64,000 nucleotides of DNA from Anaspis maculata (taxonomy: Eukaryota; Arthropoda; Insecta; Coleoptera; Scraptiidae). Below, piece after piece: positions 1 to 11,000 of the stretch (its first letter is position 1; each line of letters opens with the position of its first letter). Made by a program: the position numbers and the translations under genes. Where the stretch lies: assembly GCA_949128115.1 (NCBI GenBank), contig OX421966.1, forward strand, positions 56,045,416 to 56,109,415. The letters are read 5' to 3'. The notes beneath the pieces were generated by a model, which saw only the letters and a program-made list of their open reading frames with translations, searched no databases and was not told where the DNA came from.

Positions 1-79
1 CCGGCTCTTCGATAAGTACCCCCTTGTTCAACCCAAGCTGTTGATGGTCGTCGACCGAAAAGAAATTAACGAAAGCCAT
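1..79 (-). CDS. possible 5' coding segment of an unidentified minus-strand gene
   Basis: On the minus strand an ATG at 79 opens a frame that stays open to the window edge (26 codons, beginning MAFVNFFSVDD). The start has G at +4 and codon use looks gene-like. It does not continue Sec31: the expected next WD40 residues are absent and the phase does not fit. I do not recognise the protein. It could be the first exon of another gene or chance; the frame is too short to decide. Confidence 0.25.
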   Translation of the reverse strand, partial: MAFVNFFSVDDHQQLGLNKGVLIEEP

Positions 80-747
80 AATCTAGTTCTATTAATTTTT
101 ACCCTGGCCTTCTACCGTCTCATTAGAATAAGCTAGCATAATTATATTCGAGGTGTTGTCAATTCCCTTTTTTAATAATCAATAAATTGAATTCATAAGT
201 AGCTAGTGGCTTGTTTGTCCAACCTTCTCTACGTGTCAAAAGCAGTAGGGATGGTTGCAGGATATGGCCATCCGGTCGTATTCCGCCCTGGAGCCACTTC
301 GGCCATTCGAAATAGAATGTAATAAATAGATCCTTTCAGTCTGTGGTCTGGTTATTAGTTGAAGTGAAACTGGAAGGGTCAATTTTCCAATTTTGTTATA
401 CGGGTGTCCCAGAAATGAGTACAGAAAAAGATATCACAGATTCCTGACAACAAAATAGGTCGATTCAACAAAACTTACTTCTGTACCAAAATGTTTCCTA
501 AGAAAGATACAGGCCTCCAAAGTTGTAATAAAAGGACAACTGTACAGGTGTCCCAGAACTCGCGCTCCAGAGTTCAAGATAGTTTGGGGGAAATGCTTCA
601 AATGTGTCAGAAAAATGTTGAAAAAATTGAAAAATTCTTGACTTTTTATTTTTGGGGATATGGGAGGTGGAAGGGTAGAGCTCTGCCCCCTCTAATTTTC
701 ATCACCTGAGCTTTTCAGTATGTCTTGAAGCATTGAGTAGTATTAAT
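80..747. other. no gene seen; scattered repeat ends
   Basis: AT-rich sequence with no supported coding region. Near 386 and 545 there are copies of the motif GGTGTCCCAGAA, like the ends of the inverted-repeat elements found elsewhere in the window (consensus TACAGGGTGTCC). These are probably solo ends of old insertions. Confidence 0.4.
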
Positions 748-1152
748 GGACACCTGTATTTCAATATGGGAATTGAGCCCGCTTTGTATCCTGATTATAA
801 ATATTATATATCACACTTGATAGGTTGATAATTAAACACCTGTTAAAAAAAATTCCTCAAGTTTGAAAAAGTTTGCTAAAATTTTTAAAAATATTGAAAA
901 ACTTTTTTTTGAGTTTGTAGAGTTAAGTTAGGTGGAAGTTACAAACTATAATCATATCCATTTTACCAAAATGATGGAAAATTCACTGAGTGACTTTTGC
1001 AAAAAAAAGAATAATTTTCCGGTATTTTTTTAAATTTCATTAATCTTTCCACAAGTGTTTCGTTGACTAACCTATCAAGTGTGATATATGATATATATTT
1101 ATAATCAGGATGAAAAGCGGAATCGATTCCCATATTGAAAATACAGGTGTCC
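748..1152. repeat. fold-back element, about 405 bp
   Basis: The left arm (748–846) and right arm (about 1059–1152) are inverted copies. Both start with GGACACCTGTA and contain a shared stretch with CCTGATTATAAAT and CACACTTGATAGGTT. The centre is AT-rich and non-coding. This is a non-autonomous inverted-repeat element; I could not define a target duplication. The region from 1153 to 1570 shows nothing else. Confidence 0.65.
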
Positions 1153-1574
1153 AATTTGACAAAATAAATTCGATATTTCACCCTGTAAGAAATATACCAC
1201 ATAAAATTTTTGTGGACAGATTCGAAGTCTACGAAAAAATCATATGAGAATTGTTTTTTATTTTTAAAATAATCTTCAAGGACAAGTCTCCAGAGGGAGG
1301 TAAAAATACGTGAACGTACGTATGTGGGACTGGACTAAAAAAAAAATTGAAAATCAAATGGTGGCCTGAAATGTTGAAATTGATTTTACTTAAAAACAGT
1401 TGAAAAAATAGCAATAGGGATACTATTTTTTCATAGAAAACCCCAATTTCGTGTCAAAATTGAAAAACAAATGCAAAACAGCTGATTTATTATACCCCCT
1501 CCACAGGCTTGACCTTCCCTTGCTTAAGATTTCGAAAATTATTTTCACCCCATCTTAATAAGTTATAAGTGATG

Positions 1575-1985
1575 AGGAGCGCTTAGCGTGTAGTACACCG
1601 CTTCTTCAGTAATATCTTGACTGGAGCAACGCTGACCAGATCCCGAACTTGGATGAGAGACCGCCGGTAGGTAGTGCCAGTGGACGAGCCACTGGGCGGG
1701 TCTCACCTGGTTCTGAGTCGGCTGAAGCTCCTCCTTGGGTAATCCCGAGTATAACATGCCTTCAATCGGCAGTACGGTAATTTGTACAGGAAAACCGACA
1801 GCACAGTCAGGGAGGCTGACGGAGTCAGGAACGCATATTAAACATCCAGGCACCACATATTGTGGCTGGGTGAGTTCGGTTGATGGGGGCACAATTAACT
1901 TAGTGTTTCAGTGCAAGGGCAACCCAACTCATAAGATTAATAACATTGGGCAAAAAAGGTTAGTGGATGTGCTAAATGAACTTGC
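1575..1985 (+). repeat. 5S rRNA-like retroposon head, copy 1
   Basis: The part at 1625–1680 reads like the internal promoter half of 5S rRNA (GAACTTGGATGAGAGACCGC, against the usual ACTTGGATGGGAGACCGC box C). A second, longer copy lies at 39137–39600 and shares the head and much of the following 200 bp. This fits a 5S-derived SINE (SINE3-like) or the 5' end of a larger retroposon. An open frame on the opposite strand is a by-product of the repeat. Confidence 0.5.
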
Positions 1986-2051
1986 CCTTCTGTGGCTGTG
2001 GCTTCTGATCTATGTTTTTAGAGACCATAGGAAATCAGGCAGTGTACAAAC

Positions 2052-3487
2052 CTGAAGCGAGGCAAAGCTGAGTCGCGACCTCCGGATGCCAGGCTACCAC
2101 CTTCCACCGGACCCTTGAGACTGTGTCAGTCAGCTTGATGATTGGTTCGTTTTTCCTTAGGTCCCAGATGACGCACTTTGGAGCGAACGTCGAAGCCAGA
2201 ATGTGCTGGACCTGCCGATTCCACGATATCGACAGCACGTCTTCCAATGGTTGGGATTTCACACCTGAAATTTCCATGAATAATAATCAGTTTATATTAT
2301 TCCGAAAAAATATAGCTGGTTGCTAGGAGGGCACAGCTCGGATTTCGAGGCTGGGGATTCGGCGTCCGAGCTGGGTCATCACGAGGAAACAGCCTCTGAC
2401 TACAGAGGCCGCCCAATACCCAATTCTCCAAACATTTTTGTTGGAAAAGCTTTTGAGCCACGATGGTCAACTTTGTTTCCAAATAACAACATGTACAACC
2501 GTCAGAATGTTCAACACGCTGACCTTGGTTTTTGTCTATTAATAGACAAAAAATTGAGTGCCAGTCAATTTTGAGTTGGTTTGCTCACTGAATCTTGAAA
2601 TAATGAAATTAATGAAAAAATTGGAACTAATTGTTTTTTAGAGCACATTTCAATATTTTACAATCAAACCAACTCAAAATTGGCTAACACTTAATTTCTT
2701 GACCCTACTAATTTTGAGCCAAGGTCAACGTGGTGAACATCACTGAATTAATAAAATAATCCTCGATCAGAATCACCTTTAAAAAGAAGGTTGCCAATGG
2801 GAAAAAGCTGACCATCGTGGTTCAGAAGCTTCCTTAAACTAAAATTTCTCAACTGAAACTTTTACAAAACTTTTTGTTTATAGTCAGGCCATAGTTGGCT
2901 CCGAACCATTGCATTTGATGTTTGGATTTTGGAAATCAGATAACAGGTGGTCTTATAGCTCTGGTCATTTTTCATACAGTTCTCTGTATGTATATAATTT
3001 TCAAAATGAAAAAAAACAAACCTGGAGTCATGGGCGTGTTCGTATTGTTCAAGTCCCATATGAAAATCTCGGAATCTCCGGCACCGGTGGCGAACAAGTT
3101 CTGCTGGAAGGGATTGAAATCCAGCGCCTGAACGGGACCCGTGTGCTTAGTCTGCTTGCTCATCAGCCCGTTCTCGCCATTCAGCAGCTTGGAAGCGCTG
3201 TAGATCTGTATGAGACCGCTGTCGCATCCGCTGACGATCGTGCCGCAGTCGCCGCCGAAGGAGCCCCACACGACTTTGTGGAAACGGTGCTCGCTGGGAG
3301 TTGTCGATTTCAGCACCATGTCCGGCCCCGGCTCGGCCAAGTTCAAGGCGTAAATTTCCAATGCGGCGTTCGTGTTGAAGGAAGCGTCCAGCTGCTGAGC
3401 GGCCGTGCCGGCCGCCAGCAATATGGGGGCCTGGCTCTTGGGCGACCAGGCCACGTTCGCGGTGCGTTCCACGTCCTTTACCTTCAT
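2052..3487 (-). CDS. Sec31: protein transport protein Sec31, N-terminal WD40 exons (partial)
   Basis: Sec31 is the outer COPII coat subunit that, with Sec13, builds the cage on vesicles leaving the ER. Exon 1 is 3022–3487 (ATG at 3487) and exon 2 is 2052–2264; both junctions are phase 1 and use GT–AG. The protein opens MKVKDVERTANVAWSP, carries the Sec31 block AAGTAAQQLDASFNTNA, then WD40 strands ending IFIWDLNN and PMTPG; exon 2 holds WNRQVQHILAS, WDLRKNEPIIK and AWHPEVATQ. These match the human Sec31A N-terminus almost residue by residue. Only about 226 of more than 1,000 residues lie here. The next exon is not visible in 1–2051, so it lies beyond the left edge or the copy is truncated. Intron 1 holds a fold-back insertion. 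Confidence 0.93.
2447..2831. repeat. nested fold-back inside Sec31 intron 1
   Basis: Outer arms AAGCTTTTGAGCCACGATGG (from 2447) and its inverse (ending 2831) enclose a second inverted pair, 2509–2582 against 2668–2738. The inner arms share CAATTTTGAGTTGGTTTG. The segment with AATTTTGARCCAWGGTCAAC also occurs near 61110, so this is a dispersed family. Confidence 0.6.
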
Positions 3488-3917
3488 TTTATACCCTGCA
3501 ACGGAAGCGTTTGCGCTAGAACAGAGTTTGGACTATCAGAATTCAGGACTCACAGCTGGCTCCGAGTGTCAAGCATTTATTTATTTGGATTTACACTGGG
3601 ACTTCCAACGTGGCTCAAACCCTGCAACTTTTTTCTTTTGACAACTGGGTGACGTACCTGTCAAACACGTCAACAGCTTTACCGGAAACGCTTGGAACCG
3701 GCTTGAAAATTACGATTTCATTCCCGGCGCCTGTTTACTCTATTACATAACTTCTAAACAAATTCACTGGGTTACTTACGCTGATTTGGACGCGTGATTT
3801 TTTTAAATTTCGAAAATTTTGTCACAGGTTTCTGTTCTACCGACGCACGAAATGTCACATGTGACATTCCCGTCAAGCAAGAGTGTCAAATCAAGGCTGC
3901 AAAACCCAACCTCAAAA
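3488..3917. promoter_or_regulatory. shared upstream region of Sec31 and mRpL58
   Basis: The 430 bp between the divergent start codons of Sec31 (-) and mRpL58 (+) hold no repeat that I recognise. It is probably a bidirectional promoter plus both 5' UTRs. No TATA box is evident; this is inferred from arrangement only. Confidence 0.45.
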
Positions 3918-4725
3918 ATGAACACCGTAAGAAACGTTTGGAAAATACCTCAAAAAGCGTTTTCAACATATAAAAGCGCCATTTCGTTGGATACTCTCTA
4001 TCCCACCAGCAGTCTGAAGCTGTCGACACCATCAAAGGTAAAGATATTGGGAAACTAAGGTTGTTCTAACGAGCTGGTTTTGCAGGCCCCTTTCGAGACA
4101 CAAGACAAGTTTGTGGGGTACATTCCAGTGGATAAATTGGACATTACGTACAGCCGAAGCTCGGGGCCTGGCGGGCAAAATGTCAATAAAGTCAATACAA
4201 AGGTTGAAGTGAAATTTCACGTGGCCTCGGCCAGTTGGCTCACTGGCAGTATCAAGCAGAATTGGGAGCTAAAGGTTTGGTTTTCTTGCTCTTGTTTTCG
4301 TTTTAAGCCGACTGAAAATGTCTTTTGGATCAGAGTTAACTTTACAAGTTTAATTAGTTATGAGTAGAAAGATTCAAGCTAATGAAACAGAGGTCTAGAA
4401 TATTTTGTAATTGTAGCATAAAAACAAGCTGACCAAGGAAGGTTTTGCGATTTTCCGATCGGATTTGACGCGATCGCAGCAGTTGAATTTAGCTGATTGT
4501 TTAGAGAAAATCAGGACTGTGGCCAGGTCTTGCGAGCAATTCAAGGTGAAGCCTAGTCCAGAAACTGCTGAAAAACACAGGAGAAGGTGAGAAATTACTT
4601 CAAAATAATTGCGTACTTACCCAACGTTTTTTTCTAGGATGGAAAAAGCTGCCATAGAAAGATTGGCAGTGAAAAGGCACCATACTCAACAAAAACGAGA
4701 CAAGCAAGTGCCTGAGATTTTGTGA
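3918..4725 (+). CDS. mRpL58: mitochondrial ribosome-rescue peptidyl-tRNA hydrolase ICT1 (mL62)
   Basis: Four exons: 3918–4037, 4086–4274, 4417–4586 and 4638–4725, together 188 residues. The protein hydrolyses peptidyl-tRNA on stalled mitochondrial ribosomes and is also a large-subunit protein. The basic N-terminus ([15 protein letters not shown]) suits a mitochondrial presequence. Exon 2 has the class I release-factor signature [18 protein letters not shown] with the catalytic GGQ. Exon 3 has the block [18 protein letters not shown], typical of ICT1. The C-terminus is the basic tail needed for the mRNA channel ([15 protein letters not shown]). It lacks the codon-recognition domain of MTRF1, and length and tail point to ICT1 rather than C12orf65. 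It lies head-to-head with Sec31. Introns are 48, 142 and 51 bp. Confidence 0.93.
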
Positions 4726-4803
4726 AGTGTGTTAGTTTCATTATAGGTAATAAAGTCCTCAAGTTATATTTGGAAGTTTTTGTTACTGCCTCTTCCATAT
4801 CTT

Positions 4804-5115
4804 CTATGTGCATTCAGTCGAGTAGCGACATCCCGCAGCCGAAAACAGCACAAATAGGAATAATTATTTCAGTTTCGTCAATCGCCACCTTGAGCGCTGA
4901 TGTTGACTCCTCCCACTTTTTTGGCGAAAGCCTATTTGTTTTATTTTCGGTCGCTAGATGTCGCTACTTGACTGAATGCACATGGCGATTCCGCTATGTG
5001 CGTTCGCCTGGAGGAGTCGACATCAGCGCCCAAGGTGGTGATTGACGAAACTGAATGATGCCTATTTGTGTTGTTTTTGGCTGCGAGATATCGCTACTCG
5101 ACTGAATGCACATAG
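4804..5115. repeat. inverted-repeat element downstream of mRpL58
   Basis: Arms of about 115 bp at 4804–4915 and 5009–5115 start CTATGTGCATTCAGTCGAGT and are inverted copies. A third partial copy of the terminal 50 bp (about 4925–4987) sits inside, so one arm end has been duplicated. There is no coding capacity. Confidence 0.65.
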
Positions 5116-5539
5116 CGGATAGGTATGTCTTCTGCAATGTTCTTCCTAGAACTGTATAGAGACTTACTTTCGAGTTCCTTCCAGTTTGAGGATGTCTTGT
5201 AGCATTTCTTCTTACTTCATCCAAGAGCCTCCCATGAATTCCACTGTAATTTCAATCCAGTACGTAGGGATGAAGCCTTATACTGCCTTCCAAAAAAACC
5301 TCAAGGCCGTTGGCCGATTTTAATGAAATTTTCACAGAATGTGTAGTTCAACTGTATAAACAAATGACTCAAATTTGGAAACTAACTTTTTTTCACAAAA
5401 ATTAATAATGGTTAGCGCCTCCGAGATTTTATAAACATTCAGTAACTCTACGAAGCATGCTTTTAATCAGATGATCAGTATCCTGTTGCGGTAGGTTATC
5501 TTATGCCTATTGAACCCCTAACTGAAGTTCTCTCAAGTT

Positions 5540-6395
5540 ACGCGAGGGATGAGGCAATTACCCTATCCTTCTCCCCACAGTGTCCCATACATGTTCTATG
5601 GGTGATAAGTCTGGAGTACAAGCAGAGGCCATGGGAGCCATTTAACAGCATTCTCGAGGAACACTTTTGAAGCTGTTGCCGTATGAAGGCGTGCGTTATT
5701 GTCTTGTTGGAAAATGGGGGCTTCAAGCTCCTGAAGGTATGGGAGAAGAATTAGCTCTAGAACATTGGCGACATAGGAGGTAGCTGTCAATGTGCTCTTG
5801 CTGAATACCAAAGGTGACCAGCTTCCATGACATATCGCTCCCCAAACCATCAAGCCAGGGGTGCTGGCCGTATGACGTTCAACAAAAAAGTAGGGATTCC
5901 GCCGTTCTTCATGGAAGCGCCTCAACCTCTTGCGGCCGTCGTGGGCTCACAAATAGAACCTTGATTTATCACTAAACACCACATGATGCCATTCTAGGAT
6001 CTAGTGCCTTCGATAATTGCACCATTCCAGCCTTCAAGCACGGTGCTCAGGAGTAAGCGGCAAGGTCAAAAGGAGGCGGCAAGAACGAAGTCCAAAAGAC
6101 AGAATTCCTCGATAAAGAGTGCTGGTCGAAATCGGGCGTCCCAGGGCTCCAGATCAGTTGCTCCCAATTTCTCGGGTTGTGCTGTGTCGACCTCTTAGAG
6201 ACGACATTCTAAGACGCCGATCTTCACGACGGGTGGTCACCCGAGGGCGGCCAGATCCATTTCTGCGGTGATAATTCCTCTCCTCATTCCACCTCCTCTC
6301 AACCATCTCAACACCGATGCTGCATTGCAGCCGATTTCCCTGCCGACTGCACGATACGGAACACCCTCGTTTCTTAGGCCGATATTACGGCGGTG
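5540..6395 (-). pseudogene. decayed Tc1-like transposase
   Basis: Minus-strand blocks in order: a helix-turn-helix piece (LRNEGVPYRAVGREIGC, about 6390–6330), a second DNA-binding stretch with TTRREDRRLRMSS (about 6240–6200), the region LTPEHRA and ESRF (about 6060–5950), then VWGAICHGSWSPLVF, FQQDNNARLHTATA (second catalytic Asp) and, after a frame change near 5610, PDLSPIEHVWDTVGRRIG with the terminal Glu. This is the DDE layout of Tc1/mariner transposases. Several frameshifts and stops show it is dead. An inverted-repeat element abuts its 5' end. Confidence 0.8.
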
Positions 6396-6400
6396 TTGAA

Positions 6401-6650
6401 TTGGTAAAATAAGCGTTGCGAAATCAATCCGTCTGGGTTTATTCCTTGACGGATTTTTACCATTTTGGTCTCTTTCGGAAGCTACAAGGATGTACTTTGG
6501 TCTGCGCCCATTGGCATTTCCAAAATCCAAAAATATTTTTTTTGATTTTTGGATTTTGGAACCAAAGTACATCCTTGTAGCTTTCGAAAAAGACCAAAAT
6601 GGTAAAAATCCGCCAAGGAATAAACCCAGACGCAACGCTTATTTTACCAC
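6401..6650. repeat. palindromic MITE, copy A
   Basis: Arms start TTGGTAAAATAAGCGTTGCG and are near-perfect inverted copies meeting around an AT-rich centre at 6530–6550; one arm lacks a short internal stretch (AAATCAATCCGT). A close relative lies at 34471–34784. Open frames here on both strands are products of the palindrome. The element sits exactly at the 5' end of the Tc1 remnant. Confidence 0.8.
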
Positions 6651-6898
6651 TCCGTCCTTCAATCGCAATATAGCGGCAGTTGACGAATTCGTGGCACTTC
6701 AGCAGTTCTTGGAAATGGATAGCGTGATTGCAATCACAAATTTGCCAGCAACTTGCAAAAAAAAAACACCAAAAACAATGTCTTCGGTTTTTACTATCAC
6801 CAAAGTAACAAACAAAGAAATTACAGCTCCTATGAAAATTCCATCAAAATCGGCCAACGGCCTCCAGGTGTTGCACTTTTTTTGGAAGGCGGTATATA

Positions 6899-7032
6899 GG
6901 TTTGTTCGCGTCGCATGAACTTTTTGCACTTTCTGCACCCTAGCCAATAGCGTGGGGTCCCTGGCAGCAGCTGACCAATCACAGAAGTTTGAGTGTAGAA
7001 AGTGTAGAAAGTTCATGCGACGCGAACAAACC
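6899..7032. repeat. short inverted-repeat MITE
   Basis: Terminal repeats GGTTTGTTCGCGTCGCATGA of about 30 bp face each other across a 134-bp element. Flanks TATA and TTATAT suggest a TA-containing target, but I cannot assign the duplication. Confidence 0.7.
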
Positions 7033-7048
7033 TTATATCACTAGCCTC

Positions 7049-7185
7049 GGGTTCCACCAAATTTTTATCAACGCGATAACTTTATCACTTTGATAGTAAC
7101 TAAGCAACTGGCCATCCTATTGGCTGGTGCATAGCAACTATCAGCGTGATAGATTTAATCTGCTCTTAAAATTTTGGTGGAACCC
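7049..7185. repeat. short inverted-repeat MITE
   Basis: Terminal repeats GGGTTCCACCAAA(A)TTTT at both ends of a 137-bp element, with a weaker inner palindrome (ATCACGCTGATAGT-like). It lies 16 bp from the preceding MITE. It is non-coding. Confidence 0.65.
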
Positions 7186-7412
7186 GATGGTAGGTTTTGT
7201 AATGTAAAAAAACTTGAATTAACTTGAAAAACTGTGACGTCATTCCGCACTAGGATCTTTTTAACCACAAGGTTTACCGCCCTGCGACGCAGCCCTAAAA
7301 TCACCATCTTATTTTTTTGCACAAATACAAATTTTGATAATTTTTCTAGTCAATACTGTTACAGATTTCACGTTTGGGTTATTTTATAAATAAGACGATC
7401 GGTTTAGAGCAC

Positions 7413-7800
7413 ACACCGTTTATTACTGCGTACTACTATAAATACAACGTCAATAATTACCTACACTTGTGTATATCGCCGGTACTACTCACTGTTGTCG
7501 CTCTGAATTGAATAGGTACTGGTTTGTGGGCGATCCGTGGTGCTTACATATACCTCCGACAGCAAATTCCATAATGATCCGACACACGGTTTCGAGGTGA
7601 CTCCCGAAAAATCCTACACCTTTCGCGTGCATTACCCCGTGCTCCGGAGCGGCGGCACCTCCGCCATTTCGGTTGATCTTCCCTACTCGGCTATCTGATG
7701 CGAACGGTATAGAAAGAACGCGTGTGATCCAGAATGCAGGCGAGAATCACCGCTCGTAACAATATAATAACAATACCTACCTGGTACAAATTTATTCAGA
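7413..7800 (-). mobile_element. LTR-like fragment, related to 45003–45175
   Basis: On the minus strand the sequence has a promoter-like stretch, then TTATTGACGTTGTATTTATAG and AATAAACGGTGTGTG. The same order occurs at 45003–45175, where TATATAAG precedes it. TATA box, short leader and AATAAA fit the U3–R part of an LTR. No internal coding region follows, so this is a solo or broken LTR. The family is uncertain. Confidence 0.4.
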
Positions 7801-8025
7801 TCAGAGCTAGATGTTACCACTGTATAACTTTCTCTAGTCCAGTATTTTAAAAACGTGTGGCAAGACTTTGAGAACGATCCTAGGCCTTAGTATATTTTAT
7901 TGTTTTCAGTCTTCACACATTCCTTTATATCTAGGTATCTAATGTGGGAAAAGCAGAAAAACGGCCGGTAGGTACCTACAGAAAAAATCAAAATATAATC
8001 ATAATAAATAAAACCTAACTAAATA

Positions 8026-11000
8026 TCACAAGCTGGTCCGTAAATACTGCACAAACAACTGAGGGATTTTGTCGGCATCCGGAGTATTCATCTTTGAATA
8101 TGTGATGTACTGCCGCCTCAGAACCATCAGTTTCTGAACGGTGGCACTACTGATGTCCACTGACAGTTCGTCGGGGAATCCCTCGATTCGAATTTCACCT
8201 CTCGCCCCCATGTTTTTGGATTTGACGAGCTGGTCCACTATCTTCTTCGTCGTTTGGTCCAGATCGTACAGGAAATTCGTCGAGCTCAATGGAGGCTTGA
8301 AAAATCAATTACCACGTTTCAAACAGAACAATCAGTCGTAGTACCGTGCGATCAACAAAAAACCATTTAGGGTTGGCTTCATGTGTCGAAAAATTTAGCC
8401 AATCCAGTCGTTCCCATCGATGGATATTTTGTTTCCAATGCCAACCCTGTTTTTTTAGCGCATTTTCTTTATATGGCCGGTTTGTCTTGTCTGTCTGTCT
8501 GTCCGTGTAGAAATTAAGAAGTTGTACTCCTCCTCGAGGAATGAAGTTAGAGCCTTGGAACTTTTTTTTTTTTTTTTGGAATGATAGCTGATGTCCCCAA
8601 GGGTGGCCAATGGACATTTTTTTTTTATCCATACATAGTCATCATTATTATTATCATCAAAAAACAAAGATTACTGTGCACTTCTGACGGCCCCGTGGCG
8701 CAGGCGGTCGAGCAGCCGCCTGTGGTGCGAAAGGCTCCAGGTTCGATTCCTGGTCTTGTCTGGGTGTTATGTACGTCCATGATTTGCGCTTGTTATGGAT
8801 TTTTCAGCCGTTTGTATATTGATAATAAAGCGCAAAAACTCTTATGGCGTGAGAAGCCGATAAAGAGAAAAACATTTATTTTTATTTATTTTTTATTTAT
8901 TACTGTGCACTTCTAAGAAGTTGAACTCCTCCTAATGAAGCTAGAGCCTTGGAACTTCGTCCGATGGATAGCTGATATCCCCAAGGGTGGCCAATGGGTA
9001 TAATTTTTTTATACATACATAGTTATCACTATTATTATCAAAAAACAAAGATTTTCTGTACCCTTCTAAGAAATTGAGCTCCTCCTCAGGGAATGAACCT
9101 AGAGCCCTGTAACTTTTTCCGATGGATAGCTTAGGTTCTCAAGGGTGGCCAGTGGGCAGATTGGATTTCATGGTTGCGCCGCCATCTTGGCCGCCATATT
9201 GAAATTTCTTATTAGTGGAACGATTTTCATGAAACTTGGAACTTACCTTTGTTACGTGTGATCATTCTTATTTTCAAGCTAAATTTCATGATTCCGCCGC
9301 CATATTAAAATTTCTTATTAGTGGAACGATTGTCATGAAACTTGGAACTTATTCTTGTCTTATATGAACATTTTTATTTTCAAGCTGAATTTCATGATTC
9401 CGCCGCCATCTTGGCCTTTATATTGAAATCTGTTATTAGTGGAGGGGGATTGTCATGAAACTTGGAACTCATCCTTGTTGCCTTGTCTCGTATAATCATT
9501 CTTATTTTCAAGTTGAATTTCATGATACCGCCGCTATCTTGACCGCCATATTAAAATTTCTCATTAGTGGAACGATTGTCACGAAACGTGAAACTTACTC
9601 TTGTCTCGCATGAACATTTAATTTTCAAGCCGGACTTCATTTCTATCAATGACAGATCTGCACTAAGAAAATGCGCTATTGCGACTCACGCACGTGAGGG
9701 GATATTCACTTGTTTTTTTTGTTTGTTGATCGCACTGTATAATAATTATGTTATGCTAAAGGAGTGTTTCTACCAAGCAAACGCTATGTTTTAAAAAGCA
9801 CGAATAATTTTGCGTTCATAGCTATTGTAGTGTGAAGAGTGTAGACTAGAAATAGTACAGGAAAGATAGTAAAAATCTCCAAAATCTCGGAAAAAATATG
9901 AGCTTCCAGCTTAGCTCGGATTTCAAATTTAGCGTACCAACAATGACGACGCCATCTTCCTGGCACTTCATATTGCGGCGAATAGCGGATATTATTCCTA
10001 TTGGTGACTTTCTTATAGTAATTTGAAACTGACCAATAGGAGCAACACCTTTCTGCGAATTCAGAAGCCGCGATTCGCCACTATATGAACTAGGCTCAAC
10101 GTCTTTGAAAGCTCAACGAGCGGTGTTTCAACGCATGAGGCTCTAGTAGACGCCGCTTCGATGAGATGCTCTTCTTGAGTCAGATTTGAAATTCACCTTG
10201 GGAGTTTGAAGGAGACCTTATACTTGAATAACTTTGCACTTACATTTTGCGTGGACATGTTCGGCTTCACCGGTTTGGCATTGAACAAGCTGCCGGCGAT
10301 CGCCTCGAAGTCCAGGGCGTCGTCCGGAAACCGCAGGAAGAGCGGCGAGTCCCAGCGGTTCTTGCCGTCCGGCTCTTCGAACCTCATCACCAGGGCGTCG
10401 AAAACCTCCCTCGTGTACTTGTCGGCAGGATCGGTGCGCTGTTCGTTGAATTCCCACGCCGCGTCTCTGTTGATCTCCACGTGGACGGTGCACTGCGCGC
10501 ACTTGTTGGACTTGGTGCCGCAGAAGAGCTCGTAGCGGTAGCCCTTGATGTAGTTGAGGGCGTCCAAGATGACGACGTTGGTGGGCGTGACGAGGCGCAG
10601 CGCTTCCGATTTCAGCACGCCTCGGATGTGCTTCTCTTTGTTTGAATCTGTAAAACCGAATATAAAACTGTTTCATTATAGGCCTCGTCATAGGTAGGTA
10701 TGTGCATGGTACCTGAGTATAATTATATCTACAGGGTGATCACGCGAAAATACCCCCCCCCCCCCGCCCACTGAAAGCTTCCTTCTTGCGATAATAATAA
10801 TAATAATAAACGTTTTTATTACTGTTGAGACATAAAATTACAAAAAAATATACATTCTTAAACTACATAGAAAACTTATATCCAACAGTAAATGGCAGGG
10901 TTCAGTCCCGAAGGACTGTTCTTCCACCCAACCCAACCTTATTTGAAGAAGAAAAAACTATGTGACATAGTAGATATTTTCTAGGGGAAAAAATGTCGAT

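Noticed and set aside
2909..3652. 247-codon open frame on the plus strand
   Set aside because: It lies antisense to Sec31 exon 1, whose minus-strand frame matches Sec31 closely; the plus frame is a GC-bias shadow.
6237..6918. Open frames of 132 and 142 codons in both strands
   Set aside because: They read through the palindromic MITE and the Tc1 remnant; the mirrored products reflect the palindrome.
10206..10645. Long plus-strand open frames
   Set aside because: They are antisense shadows of KTI12 exon 2.
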